Below are positions 1 to 22,860 of a stretch of 64,000 nt of DNA, one piece after another; positions within the stretch are counted from its first letter, which is position 1, and every line of letters begins with the position of its first letter. Position numbers and translations under genes: made by a program. The notes below the pieces were generated by a model, which was given only the letters and a program-made list of their open reading frames with translations, was not told the origin of the DNA and ran no database searches. Source of the DNA: Turritopsis dohrnii (taxonomy: Eukaryota > Cnidaria > Hydrozoa > Anthoathecata > Oceaniidae); the NCBI GenBank assembly GCA_027922465.2, contig BQMF02000003.1:372001-436000 (forward strand), in the 5' to 3' direction.

Positions 1-2786
1 AAAACAGCTAATATTGCACGAGAAGTATGTATTTTTTTTGGAGTGATGTGAAGTTCTACTTTGTATCGCCTCTGTTAGAAATATAGGTTATAGTTTTCTG
101 ACTTTTTCTTGAAAGGCAATGCTGAGTTGTGGTTTCCCAGCTAGTGTACCAGCACACAGTGTTTCAATGGCCTGCATCTCCAGTAACCAAGCAATTACAT
201 CAGGTAAAGATTTACTTCTAGTGTGCAAGTTCACCTAAAGGATATGATTTAGATAAACATGAGAGCATGCTGGTGTTGTACTCCATTGGTTTTTGAGCAT
301 TTGATGATCAGTGCATTTTCAGTGTTATTTTGGTTGTTATTAGCAATCGGTCTGATCACCTCTGGTCAGTGCGATACTGTTGTCGCAGCTGGTGTGGAGT
401 TTATGTCGGACGTTCCCATAAGACTGAATCGAGATTTACGTAAAAAGTTACTGACAATGAACCGGGTTAGAAAGATCTATCTATTCTTCTTAAGCCTTTA
501 ATTAATTTTAGATGTATACTACATAACATATAAAATATGTAAAAATTTATAATGTAAATTTCTCCACTTTCAGGCTAAAAGTTTGGGTGCAAGATTAGGC
601 ATCATCTCATCTATTAGACCCAAGCATTTAAATCCTGAGGTAACATAATCAATATGAAATTCATCTTTTTTTATGGGCCTCTGCACAAAAGAATGTTTAC
701 ACATAATTTTCTTGTTCTATTTTTTTTTTCAAGTTACCCGCCATTGCAGAGTTTTCCACTGGTGAAACTATGGGACATAGTGGAGATCGGTTAGCTGCTG
801 CATTCAATGTTTCCAGGCTAGAACAAGTTGGTATACTAGAATTCACCTATATATTAACAGGGGCGGCGGAGCAAATTGAAAGTGGTGGGCTGATTTAGTT
901 TCTAAGGAGGCGCCCCACCATGGTTGGGGGCGACGGGCAAGAAAATTTTTGAAATTTCGGTTTTCGTTTGCTTTGTGGCCTCCTTCACCGATAGACTCAA
1001 TGCTTGATAATGGCAACGGGTAACACAACGAAGGCATGGGGAAAATAATTTTTTGTCTTGCAGGAGTATTTTGTTTTAAAAAAAAACACTTTTTAGCAAT
1101 AGTTTCCCCCAGCCCGCCCCGCTCTGCGGGAACAAAGCTTTAGTCGCCATCCTCGTCACCATTGCAATTATGTAAGCTCCCTAGTAGCATTAAGCAAGAA
1201 TGAAAATTTCGAAAGAAGTATATCCAAATAAACTCTGCTGATCAAATTGTTTTTGGTTGTTTTTTTTTACAGGACGAGTTCGCTTTGAGATCGCATACTC
1301 TGGCATTAAAAGCACAAGAGGTTTAATTCTTAATATATGTGTCTTCTTTTTTTTTTTGTCTTAACTTTGATCAGGTGCAAGTTTTAGTTCAAATTTTCTT
1401 TCTTAATTTGTTTTAGGAGGGTCTTCTATCAGACGTAATTTCATTCAAAGTTCCAGGTATTTCTTACAAACATCCAGTTCACCAAACGGACATTGTTTTT
1501 ACAATAAGTTCATTCCAAGGAGAATTGAAAGTCAATCTTTTTGAGAATTAAGTGAAGACGCTATGCCGTATTATAATTTAAACATCTGACTAACCGATTT
1601 CTTGTTATCGTTGGTGTTTTATTGAAATTCATAGAGAATTTGTTGACACTGTCTTTCCCTATCAGGTGGTGATTTTGTGTCAAAAGACAACGGTATCAAA
1701 GCCTCGTCAATGGAGAAAATGAGTAAATTAAAGCCAGCATTTATCAAGCCACACGGAACTGTCACTGCTGCAAATGCGTCTTTCCTGGTATATTGATTGA
1801 AATTTCCTATATGTGGGACGCTCTTATAGTCAACACATCTAACTTCATTGTTTTTTCTTCTTTGTCTAGACTGACGGTGCTTCGGCTTGCTTGATCATGA
1901 CAGAAGAAAAGGCCCTGGCTGCAGGATACAAGCCAAAAGCTTATTTGAGGTATGGGTTATTACAGTTGATGTCCTGTAATCGTTGTCCTGGACTGATAAC
2001 TCAAACACTTTCCTACACTTGTAGAGATTTCGTGTATGCTTCACAAGACCCTAAAGACCAACTGTTGCTGGGGTAATTTGGTTGATTTTTCGAGTGGAGT
2101 TGAAAGGCCTGTATACACGGAATGCGAAATTATAATGTTGATTATTTGCGTGGGATTTTTTTTTCCAGACCAACATATTCGACAGCCAAGTTATTGGATA
2201 AAACCGGACGTAAACTTTCTGATTTTGATGTTCTTGAAATCCACGAAGCTTTTGCTGTAAGTGAATTCTACTGATACTGTCTTTCTTCCAGAAGAATGTC
2301 TTGCGAATTGTGATACAATTTTTGTGTTGAACACTCTTGTGTTGTATTTTCAAAGGGTCAAGTACTGGCCAACGTCAAGGCTATGGACTCCGACTACTTT
2401 TGCAAGGAGCAAATGGGTCGAAAGGAAAAGGTGACGAGATGAATTTATCAGTATGAAATGCTGTACTTTTTGATGGCATTCACACATATCCGATGGAATA
2501 TCTTTCTTTTAGGTTGGCCTTATGGATATCAATAAAATGAATACATGGGGCGGCAGTTTGTCATTAGGCCATCCTTTCGGTGCAACGGGCGTGCGTCTAG
2601 TTACGACTGCTGCTAATAGATTAATTCACGAAGACAAACAGACGGCTCTTGTAGCCGCCTGTGCTGCTGGGGGACTGGTAAGGCTACACCCTTGAACGTT
2701 TGAAAAGGCGTGGGGAGCATTGTTCTGATTTGTTTTTATGTTTTTAGGGTCACGCCATGGTTGTTGAACGTTATCCATCAAAGTAA
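1..2786 (+). CDS. HADHB: Trifunctional enzyme subunit beta (3-ketoacyl-CoA thiolase), 5' end outside window
   Basis: Mitochondrial thiolase that performs the last step of long-chain fatty acid beta-oxidation, in complex with HADHA on the inner membrane. Exons: 1-24, 116-203, 344-465, 574-639, 734-826, 1273-1320, 1417-1456, 1666-1787, 1870-1949, 2025-2072, 2169-2256, 2356-2430, 2513-2677, 2748-2786. All junctions are GT/AG and phases agree, giving the last 365 residues. The acylated cysteine lies in [10 protein letters not shown] (exon 2). EIHEAFAGQ carries the catalytic His, and the C-terminal [10 protein letters not shown] and CAAGGLGHAM motifs hold the second Cys and the CoA loop. About the first 110 residues, including the transit peptide, lie before the window. 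Residue-by-residue similarity to vertebrate HADHB ([26 protein letters not shown]) excludes ACAA1/ACAT thiolases. Confidence 0.95.
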
Positions 2787-3512
2787 AGGCCATTGTACAT
2801 AAATTTATGTTTCTATTAAATTTGCATATTTTTGGATTACAAACTCGCTAGCATCATCTTCTGATATCTAAGACAGAGGTTTTGGTTTGATCATGCAAGC
2901 TAACGTAACATGCATCTGTAAATTTTCTTTTTATCGTACTTATTTTAATGTCTAACAACAAAAATATCGAGAGAGTTTATCTTCACGTATTTCGTTCTCT
3001 TCAATGTCCGACGTTTGCAGAACAGGCGGTTGACTTTTTGTTCTCATTCAGGTTTTAACATTTTAACCAACTTTTTTGGTGAGTTTTGGAATTAATTTAT
3101 GGACGTGTGACCATAACTGTAGCGATCATTGTACAAAGTTCAATAGCTTCACTGCTTGGCACATTTCGTTATGATAACCACGCGCTAACTTGTAGCAGTT
3201 TTATAATAATATTGTGTTTTTAAATTTGGTTTTACTAACTTGTAAAAGTTTATGATTATATATATCATGAATTTGATAATATATTATCTGTTCTCCTTCA
3301 TTATGCTCCCTTTCTTGTGAGTGCACATTATATCAGCGTATCATTACAATGGCTCGATTGATTTCGTGTGGTAGTCATGTACACAGACTCTATACTTCAC
3401 CGGTAGTGTTCAAATAAAACCAAATGTGTTTCCAACTTCCTTTGATGTCATGTTAGTGTTTCTTCATACAAATCAGATGGCTGGCTATTACTCTGAAAAG
3501 TAAAAGGAAAGA
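2787..3512. other. Intergenic spacer
   Basis: AT-rich spacer after the HADHB stop codon. An ATTAAA-like polyadenylation signal lies about 30 bases past the stop. No coding region or repeat was recognised. Confidence 0.5.
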
Positions 3513-3519
3513 ACCATTT

Positions 3520-4199
3520 GTACTGCCAGTAAATGTCGCAATCGCCAGTAAATGTCGCAAAATTGCCAGTAAGTTTTGCAATTCAACAGTAAATGTCGCA
3601 AAATCGCCAGTAAGTGTCGCAACTAGAATTTTCATCCGTTTTAATTCTTTTTAACAATAAATGTCGCAATGTTTTTCAAAATCAACAGCAAATGTCGCAA
3701 ACTTACACAAAGTGATTTTGATCATGTAATGTGGAGGGTATGAAAAGGAAAGAGCTGTTGCTTAAATCAATCGGTCAGGACTCACTTTGGGAAATCTTGA
3801 TGCATACAATAACTAGTAGTATGAGCGAAAAAAGTAAAAGTAACTTGCTAAGTGAAACATAATGTTGAAAATTATAGCTGTCTTATTTTTATATTTTGCA
3901 ATATCTGTGACATGTCGTGTAGGTCCATCAGCGCACTTTACAATGAGTAGTACGACATCTTGATCAGAATAATCAGTGTCGAGTTCAAAACAAGGATTGA
4001 GAAGATATTGGTTAGAAATCGAGATTATAAAGTTGCGACATTTACTGTTGATTTTCAATTTTTTGCGACATTTACTGTTGCGACACTTACTGGCGATTTT
4101 GCGACACTTACTGTTGAATTACGACACTTACTGGCAATTTTGCGGCATTTACTGGCGTTTGCGACATTTACTGGCGATTGCGACATTTACTGGCAGTAC
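3520..4199. mobile_element. 680-bp non-autonomous DNA transposon with arrays of AGTAAATGTCGCAA at both ends
   Basis: The element begins GTACTGCCAGTAAATGTCGC and ends with its inverse GCGACATTTACTGGCAGTAC. Inside each end the unit (C/G)CAGTAAATGTCGCAA is repeated 5-7 times, as + copies on the left (to about 3700) and reverse copies on the right (from about 4034), so the whole can fold into one long hairpin. The central 300 bases are unique and non-coding. The flanks are accattt (3513-3519) and accattc (4200-4206), a probable target duplication of about 7 bp with one mismatch. Open frames across the arrays only translate the repeat. Confidence 0.75.
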
Positions 4200-4206
4200 A
4201 CCATTC

Positions 4207-5330
4207 ATCTACCACAACTTTCTGGATATGTGTTATGTCTTCCTCTCTTATTTCTGGATATGTGTTATGTCTTTCCCCTCTTACTGGGATTTCTTTCTGA
4301 TTTTATGAAGACGTGCATCAGATCAGACAATTTTAAATGACAAATTGGCTTTGGTATCATTTTTCAGGGATAATACAGAAATGACGTTTACACAATTTAC
4401 AAAAGTAATGAGTTATATCATGGCCGTATAAAGAGATATACGGAAAAGAGATATATGGAAAAAAGCTTGTTTTTGAGAAATAGGCTGGAAAAGCTGGGGA
4501 AAAGTCCCTTTTTCAAGCTAAATGGCTGGAAAAGCTGGATTTTTAATTTTCGTGCACAATGTTTTCTTTACTTTCAGGACATTAATCTTCTTGAAATTTC
4601 TATTATTGCTATATTTGCTACAAGTATCTAATTTTCGGATTTTAAACAGGTGTATGTCTAATTTTACAATTATAGGCATGTCTCATGTTTATTCATCAGA
4701 TTGTATTTTGTATTTATGTGTGTTCAATTTTTTTTCAGATTTCATTTGATAAAGATTGAATAGATTGTTTGAATGATAATATAGGTGTATAATTTTCAAG
4801 TTGAGCAGACATATTCAGAAATTTATTTCGTACTTTGCTACTTTGCAAATGTAAGCTTTTATTTGTAATAGTTTTAGATCATCTGTGTGCACTTTTAAAG
4901 TATTTTGTTTCTTTGGATTAGTAATGAGAAAAGAAACTAAAACAGTAACTATGCAAAAAAAGTTCATAAATGAATGGTTGTCTGATCCTTTATTAAAGAG
5001 CATTAAATTGACATTTAAGCTGGCTTATGCTACTGTGATAAGGGCTGGATTTATCTACCTTTGTTTGCCTTGGGGCTTGAATTAAGTACCATTTTCAACA
5101 CTTCAAGGCTGGGAAATTGCTGCCTCAAATTTGATAAAGATAAAGCTGGAGTTTTGTTTCAGAAATTTGTTAACCACCCTGCACGATGTGAGGGTATATA
5201 TAAGCCATTTGTCCCACTTTCAAATCGTTTGTTTAAACATGATTGGATATCACCTTGGATACTAATTATTCCAAGATAAACAAACAATTTAGTCAATGTC
5301 TGAAGAAAAATTATCTAAGTTAGTATTTAC
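4207..5330. other. Non-coding AT-rich stretch
   Basis: Lies between the 680-bp element and the last recognised exon of the Dickkopf-like gene. The missing terminal exon of that gene should be here or further left. I could not identify it. Confidence 0.4.
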
Positions 5331-8209
5331 CCTTTTTCCACGCACTCGAGTCCATCTTGACATGGTCCACATTTTGGTTTATCTTCACCAACCCAAACTT
5401 TTCGAAAGAGAACAGGTGAACATTGATGATATTCGGCCAACTTAACTTTGCATATGCCATGCTGTTCGTCAATGGTTGGTTCTAAGACGCAACACCCATC
5501 GTTACAATCACCATCCTTGTGACATATCGATCCTTAAAAGTAGTGGAGACTATTTGAGTGGTAGCCAACCTCGAACCCAGGTTGAGTGGTAGCCACTGGA
5601 AAATGAACGACCAAAAAGTGTACAGTTTTTTATGGTGATCCTTTTTGGGTAAAATGTTTTAACTCGGTAAAATGTTTTACCCAGGATACTAGTTTTTCAT
5701 AAAATTTATCATTTTGCGAGAAACATAGCGTCTCGCAACCCCAAGTTAGTAAGAACTCACCCACCGCCCCTCAGTAACATAACCATTAGTGAATGGAAAA
5801 TATCAATTTGTAATCTTATCAATATATATAAGTGTAGATTACCTGGACTTTTTTTCGGTTTATCATCACATCTCCCATAGACACATGGCAGGTCGTCGCA
5901 ACATTGGTCGTCTTCCACACACTCATGATGCTTACGATGGCATTCGTGACAAACAAAATGGCGACAATATTTATTTTTTGGACATTTTTTGTCGTCGTTG
6001 CATTCGTCATGATTGGCGTCAATACTCTGAAACAGATTATGTTAAAATATTCGTACTTTTGATAGAAAAGACGTTATCAAATGGTGAAAGAGGAATTTGG
6101 AAATTGTGACGTCTTGCGAAGCGAAAAATTCAATTTCACAAATTGCAGCATGTTTTGAAAACCTTCAAAATTTATATGGAAAACGAAGGTCACAAAATTA
6201 TGCAGTCAGTGGACAAATGTATTGAGAATTGCTGCGAAGGAGTGCATTTCTATAGAAATATACACATCATTTCCATGGAAATGCTCTTCATTGCAGTGAC
6301 AAAAAGTGAAGCCAAAATATGACAGCATTCTAGTGACGAAAACATTTCTTCATATCACATTCAAAGTATGACGAAATAAAACGTGCATTGAGAGCGCAGA
6401 AAATAAACTAAAAGTGCATCATGTGTTAAAGAAACTTTAAGTAGCCAATTTCATGTCATCGACGAGCCCGTCACACGAAAGACATTCCCGGTAGGCAAAA
6501 TTGTTGAAAAATCACTGCAAAGAAGTGCATTCTGTAGAGATATACCAATTATTGATCTTCATTGCAGTGACCTTTTAACGATTTTGCTCACTGGGTTAGC
6601 TCCTTATGAGACGTCTTTAAAGTCTGGTTCAGACCTGACGATTACGACGATTAAAAAAAAATATCAATCGTCGTAATCGCCAATCGTCAGGTCTGAACAC
6701 TCTCAAGTATCTCAAAATATTAATTTCAAAATTGTTTCAAACACACGATACTTCTATCCCTTGTAAAATTTGAATTTTTTTTGTAAAATTTGAAGCACGT
6801 ACCATCACGTACTTAAAACAATAGAATTCAATAGATTTCTACATACAGAGCGACTACGACGATAAAATATCAAAACTTTTTGATATTTTGTCGTCGTAAA
6901 CGCCAGGCGTTTATGACGATTACGACGATTACAAATGTGTTCACATTAGACGATTACGACGATTACACTAAATTTAAATCGTCGTAATCGTCAGGTCTGA
7001 ACCAGGTTAACTGTTTCAACTCAATATTTGCCTCAGAGATTTATCATCTGTCCTTAGTAACAAAAGAAGCATAATTAGCTAGTTTGCATACTTGCTTCGA
7101 GTGTCGGTATGAAGTTTCGAATGGCTTTGTAGGGTCTGTATTTACGAACAACTCTACCAACTTTATATAGCAAATATATAGCAAATATAGTTTCGTGTAA
7201 ACAAAACATGATTTGGCTAATGAAAAATTCAGAAAATGGAACTTACATCTTTCTTCAAAGCTGAAATGCTTTTGTTCGAATAATGAATTTTTGTGAACTC
7301 CTCCACATCAAAAAGATGGATCTTTGGGTTTTTAGTCCTTTTAACTGAAATGTTTGGTTGTGTATCTTTATCAATCACTGCTTTTTGGGTCGAGTTCTTT
7401 TCACTGTAGTTTAAACGACTTTTATTTTGGGCAAATGAAGCCATGACGTTATTTGAAACGTTTGTTGTCCCTGAGTTACTGCTGTTACCATGGGACAATC
7501 TTTTTAAAATTATACCGTCATGACTAGTGTTTAATTCGTAGATGGTCATATTCGGAACAACTGTTTTGTTGTCAGGAGACAAAGCTGACAGAGAGGATTG
7601 CTTCTTTGACTCTGTGTTGTTGCTCTTCTTCTGTTTTGCTGCGTTTCCGATATCGTCGATCGTAAAATTTGTATCCCTGGAAAGAAAACCTTTCAAAGGC
7701 GTGTCAGTTAACATGTTAGGCTGTGCATCTTTTTTGCTGTTCGACGTGTTCAGTTCTTTCGGTTTCTCGCTTTCTAGTATTTGCGCGTTTTTCGCGAGTC
7801 TTTCTTCATCAACAGGTTTGCTATTCTTCTTCACTATCTCTTTTACGTCAACCTTGTGTAAATTTCGATTTGTCTTTGCTTCACCAATATCGTTAAGAGT
7901 TTTTAGTGTCTGTACAAGATTTATTGTCGGTGCAATGTGAAGCCTTTTATCAGCGTTTTCTGTTCGTAGAGGCTTCCGTTTATAGCCTAAAGATTTTCCA
8001 ATCACAATATCTTTTGGTTGTAAACTCATAGCCATGTTATGATGCACGGGTCTTAGTACGCTCGCTTTCTTCTTAGCTTGGTTTTGCTGAGCAATTTTAT
8101 TTTCGTAACTCACGTCTTCATCAACAATAAAATTATCTACACTGAAAACCTGTTGACAGGCTAGTTTGATTGTCATCAAAGATAAAATCAATACAACTTC
8201 TCGTTTCAT
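5331..8209 (-). CDS. Dickkopf-3-like secreted protein (3' end not found)
   Basis: Probable extracellular modulator of Wnt/TGF-beta-type signalling. Exons: 7247-8209, 5843-6026, 5331-5532, all with GT/AG junctions and matching phases. Exon 1 gives 321 residues: a signal peptide (MKREVVLILSLMTIKLACQ), then a long Lys/Asn/Ser-rich, probably unstructured region without cysteines. Exon 2 holds the first cysteine domain (CPKNKYCRHFVCHEC, then CVEDDQCCDDLPCVYGRC). Exon 3 holds the colipase-fold domain (GSICHKDGDCNDGCCV, then CGPCQDGLECV). The GSICHKDGDC spacing and the LPCVYGRC segment are closer to DKK3 than to DKK1/2/4. The N-terminal region is much longer than usual for the family. Exon 3 ends at a donor with two bases of a codon left over, so at least one short exon is missing. 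DKK identity is sure; the DKK3 subtype is likely. Confidence 0.8.
6205..6305. repeat. 120-bp CAGTGGGCAAA MITE, copy 1 (diverged)
   Basis: Member of the window's commonest repeat. The core CTGCGAAGGAGTGCATTTCT and ATGCTCTTCATTGCAGTGA is kept, but the right end is lost. It lies in the first intron of the Dickkopf-like gene. Confidence 0.7.
6487..6595. repeat. 120-bp CAGTGGGCAAA MITE, copy 2
   Basis: Ends GGCAAAATTGTTGAAAAATC and ACGATTTTGCTCACTGGG. Same orientation as copy 1, 180 bp away, in the same intron. Confidence 0.75.
6621..7006. mobile_element. 386-bp MITE with TTAA flanks (piggyBac-like)
   Basis: Inverted ends TCTGGTTCAGACCTGACGAT and its reverse ATCGTCAGGTCTGAACCAG are followed by multiple ATTACGACGATT units in both orientations. 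TTAA stands directly outside each end (6617-6620 and 7007-7010), the target-site duplication of the piggyBac superfamily. No coding capacity; inserted in an intron of the Dickkopf-like gene. Confidence 0.65.
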
Positions 8210-8460
8210 TTTCTACGTTTGCTATGTACTGTGTAATAAAATATGTTGTTTTTGAGTAGCCATTTTGTTTTAAAGTTTGCGGGTACTAGCGATTGAATTT
8301 GAAATAACTCTTCGGCATGATTTAGCTTCGAAATTACTGTTGTTGTGTTCGAGGCTAATATTACTGCCGAGATAAAAATCTTCTTAATTATCTATATCAT
8401 GAGACTAAGAAAATAAACAAGATGCAAGGGAAGAATTAAGATGTCATATTACTTATTTCC

Positions 8461-8545
8461 AACCTTGTACCCAGGGTTTCTTGCCTGTTTGATATACCGA
8501 CGGCGATCATATACCGAAGAGGCAAGAAACCTTGGGTACGAGGTT
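8461..8545. repeat. 85-bp palindromic repeat, ACCTNGNACCCAGG family, copy 1
   Basis: AACCTTGTACCCAGGGTTTC is mirrored by GAAACCTTGGGTACGAGGTT, with a loop containing CGATCATATACCGAAGAGGC. Related copies lie at 38263-38344 and 61231-61349, and a fragment at about 5567-5580. Confidence 0.7.
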
Positions 8546-9032
8546 AAATTATTTCAAAATATTTAGTGGTTGAAATTAGCACACAAAATAGAAGCGCGGT
8601 TTCCATTTGCTATTTGTTTAAGTTTTAAGTTTGTATTGAGGGCGGTTTCCTTAAGTTTTTTCTTCAAAAATTGCGGCTTGTATTATTGGAGGGCGGTTCC
8701 TATTCGAGAAAGTACGGCAATTGTATTAATGTTGTCAGTGTTTCTATCTATGTTAAAATACTGCGCTAGCCTGTAAAATCAACTTGAAAATTATAAACAA
8801 GATCGTGAGTAAGACTGGAGTGTAGGGAAAAAAGCTAGAGCAAACCGAATGTGTGTAACTTCTGTATTTGATTTCAGCTTTTGATTTCATTAAAAAATAC
8901 ATCTAACGTATGTCAAAATATAAAAATATATTTTGATTGATAGTTATTGGAATCGTTGTTCTTTGCTTCAATTCATCGTTACAGGAATATTATCTCCCTT
9001 ATACAGAATACAACTACCACAAGGCAATGCTA

Positions 9033-9187
9033 AGGGCGCTATTTCCTTTTCGCACCCCCCTAAATGCATCTGCCATATTTTTTTACTAGTTGGCTCTTCA
9101 TCACGGAGATAAAAATAACCGTAATCCTAACCCTTACCCTAGGGTCAGCCTGGACGGAGAGTCGGGGTGCGAAAAGGAAATAGCACC
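9033..9187. mobile_element. 155-bp MITE, GGCGCTATTTCCTTTTCGCACCCC family, copy 1
   Basis: GGCGCTATTTCCTTTTCGCA is inverted at the right end as TGCGAAAAGGAAATAGCACC. The interior has a telomere-like run (CCTAACCCTTACCCTAGGGT). The second copy at 24936-25091 shares the interior as well as the ends. Confidence 0.75.
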
Positions 9188-10262
9188 ATGCATGTGAAAA
9201 TATCAGTTTTAGTACGTTAAGAAGGTGTGACCAAGGGAAAAAATCATCGACTTTTCGTGCACATCAGGATGAGGAACTCTGAATTTTTTTAAAGGTGCAA
9301 CTATTTTTTTCAGGAAGTGGCTGGAGAGTCTGTTTATTTTTCAAAAACATGTTGTTTAGGGGCTGTTCAAATGGAGGCGGGCTGAGTTTTATCCTATGTA
9401 AATTTGATAATTTTCATCGCTCAACCGGCCTAGAATTTGTTTACATCACGTGACCTTACATTCTTTGTTCAGGAATTTGATAAAATCCCAGAACGCCTCG
9501 CGGGATGGAGTGTTCATATGTACAATTTTCATCCTGCATAGCCGAGATATCGGTAAAAACATACTTGATATGAACATATTCCTGTCAAAAGGATTAATTA
9601 AAAAACAAACACACGTTTTTTCCCCTTACTCACATCTTAAACCCATATATCGGCTACCATTTTGAATATGGACCACCGCTAAGTCGCGACCTGTTGACAG
9701 TCTAAATGAACCTGGGCACGAGATTGGATGCTATATTTAACAACCTGAATGGCTTGACTCCAATACGGACATCATGGCGCAATAAATTAATAGTTGACTT
9801 GATGTATACGAATTCAAATTTCTTTCGACTATTATTTTTCATGAATGTTTCTTATATATTTATAACAGCTTATACAAGATTTTAGTGAAAATTGTCAAAT
9901 CAATAAAAAAACAGAAATGGATAAACATTTCAAAAAAAAAAAGGAAAAACAAAGATGAAATTTCAAAAATAAAATCTTCCTAGGGTCAATTCACAAAATT
10001 CTCAGATAATCATAGATATAAGAAAAATTAAAATTGTCTACATGATGGCTACATCGATAAATAAGTCCAGAGTGCAACACAACCAAAAAAATAGAGTGAA
10101 TGAGTAATAAAAAAAAGAGATAAAGTTTCTAAAGATTTATTTCTATTACAAATTGAGGAGGACAGGAGGAGAGTAAAATGTCCATCAGCTCCATTAAAGA
10201 AAAGACACTCCATTAACACAATAACTGGTTAAGTATAGTTCTAATAGAAGCACCAACAGCAT

Positions 10263-10383
10263 CCCAGTGGACAAAATCGTCAAAAAATCACTGCGATGAA
10301 GAACATTTTCATTGAACTGGTGAAAATATTTCCACAAAAATATACTCCTTCGCAGTGATTTTTAAACAAATTTACCTACTGGG
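10263..10383. repeat. 120-bp CAGTGGGCAAA MITE, copy 3
   Basis: Nearly complete: CCCAGTGGACAAAATCGTCA at the left, ACAAATTTACCTACTGGGG at the right. Opposite orientation to copies 1 and 2. Confidence 0.8.
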
Positions 10384-11186
10384 GTGTAATTACTCTCCAT
10401 CACATCTCTCCGTAAATAGATAAATACAAATGAAAGTGCTAGGTATTCTCTACTATAAATACTCAACTCTTTAAACATGTACCTGATAACACAGGCTAGC
10501 TAAAAGATCTACACATAGAGAGTTTCGAAGTGAAATAAAATTCACAAGGTGGTGAGCGAAAAATTACGAACATTTTCACACAAGTCTATTATGGAAATCA
10601 AAAAACATTACTATTATTATACATCACCAAATAAAACAAATTATTTCAAAATTAGTATCAAAACAAAACGAAAATAAAAGTAAATGACTACATACCAACC
10701 GTTAGGAACGGCGTGGTGTAAACGTCACTCGCATGCCCGGCTAGTTTCAAAATGTCACATAGCCTGTGTTTACTTTCAAGTCATTCAACTAAGTTAGAGC
10801 TCGAAACATTTTCCAAATTAAAATTGACGCTTCGAAATAGGACTGGTTTTATAAAATTTAAAACACTGGTTAAGAGGTTTTAAAACAACAACTAGTTTTA
10901 AAATGAATGATATCCGAATACATCACTAAAACATCAGGCTGCAGAATTTGAGACGACTGCGGGACATGTAAGAATTAAAAGAAAAAAAAAGTGATATTAA
11001 AAGTTTCCAAACCATGCGTCGATGCTAGGAAAGACATGACAAAATAACCAGTTTGATGATTGATCGTATCATGAATCCACATCGTTCCTGGTCGAAACCA
11101 ATAAACCACATCACAAACGGACAAAAATAGGGCGGGAGTCACGGTTTTTTTTTTGGTCGAGAACTTCAAGCAAGAACGGGAATGAT

Positions 11187-21425
<10,239 letters not shown>

Positions 21426-22639
21426 TTTATCTTCAACACAGGTTTTTAAGAAGATAGGGCCTTTATGAACACCACACTACAGACAATTTTGAAACCCTTC
21501 TGTTTTTGCAGACAATCGCAGCCTTATATTGAGGAGATAAAACAAATCAGTTTTCCTTTGCATGATCCGGGATAGGGAAGGATAAATATCCAACTGATTC
21601 GAGCATTACATATGAACTAAAAATCTCTTTTAAAACTATGTTATAAAATAAGGAAGGAAAACAACTAATGTTTCGGATGCTGACGAATCTATATTTTGAA
21701 AGGATTTCTCAATTCCATTATCTCTATCATATAGGAAGTAGGGAGACTTGGAGCGCTCCGCTTAACTATCACAAACAAAACGTTAAAAACATTATTTTAA
21801 AAAATAATTGGAATTTTTCGCAACGCGGAAGTTTGAAAGATCAAAACATTCCAAAAAATGATGCTTTTGAGTAGTACTCATTTTTAATTACTTATTTATA
21901 AAGTTTAGATCAAAGCCACACCTAATTTCCGCGTATCTTTACCCCACGATACAATTTTTGAAAATGTTTTGTTGTTGTAGCTTATTATTAATGACATTAT
22001 TGCATGATGATCGAAGGAAGTTAATTTATATAAATTTTCCGTTCCACTTTCTCAACGTAATTTCCGAGGAGATATGATCAATTTTTGGATATGATCTTTG
22101 CATTCTCATTTCACAATTATTACCAGATAAATGGTACACTTGGTGTACACTACACTTATTTTGCAGTTTAAGTAGGCTGGAGGAGCAATCGAAGCCCCAC
22201 ATATCGGACATTTTCGATCCACAAATTTTGATATTGGAACTATTTTTGAATAATGACGTTTCTTCTGTTAATTTTTCCAGTGCTCAATTTCACCACAGTC
22301 ACAAGACTATGATTTCACGATTCTTTTATTTAAGCGCTGGTCAAACGACGAACGCAACAATTTCATGCAACATTCCCAATGCAACACTGTTGCGTCAATT
22401 GTCGCATTCGTTTGATGTTGTCTGATGTTGCACGGTCAAGCAGCAGTGTTTGGTTGAAATAATGTAATAATGTTGCAACCTTTTTTATGTTGCATTCACT
22501 TGACCTTTCCCCCAAAACTTTCAGAAATTCCGGTAGTGATTTTCGCATTTTTTAATGTTTTGATAAAATCCTTTTTTTTTATTCGAATTTTCGAAAAGTA
22601 TATGAATCTAGTTTTTTTGAAAGATTAAATTGATTATCT

Positions 22640-22860
22640 CAAGGCGAAAACATGAAGCTCGTTAAGCAAAGATTTACAAACAAACCTGTTGTAGAAAATT
22701 ATAAAGCATTGAAAGACTTGCAGAAAAAAAGACCACGGTGGAAAAAAATGGCACAAAATCTAAGCGAAAAAAAATTCCTGCCCCTTTCTCGATATCTCGA
22801 ACTCTCGACTTTTCTCTCGATCCCGTGTGAGAGTTCGAGATATTATTGAGAGTTGTCTGT
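22640..22860 (+). mobile_element. pogo/Tigger-type remnant
   Basis: A short frame from 22652 (NYKALKDLQKKRPRWKKMAQ) has the look of the N-terminal DNA-binding region of pogo/Tigger transposases. It is followed by CTCGATATCTCGAACTCTCG and GAGAGTTCGAGATA, the terminal sequence style of that group. Disabled. Confidence 0.35.

Larger units (their letters stand above)
8210..11186. other. Intergenic region between the Dickkopf-like gene and CaMKII
   Basis: Contains three short inverted-repeat elements listed separately and the 3' untranslated part of CaMKII (just left of 11187). It holds the promoter region of the Dickkopf-like gene, but no core promoter motif is convincing. No further coding exon was seen. 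Confidence 0.5.

Noticed and set aside
2980..3060. Possible last exon of the Dickkopf-like gene (CKRRTLKRTKY on the - strand)
   Set aside because: Weak acceptor, no clear phase match and no real similarity to DKK C-termini.
3960..4340. Open frames of 110 and 126 codons with repeated RHLLAI / ATFTGD motifs
   Set aside because: They are translations of the tandem GCGACATTTACTGGC repeat at the transposon end, not proteins.
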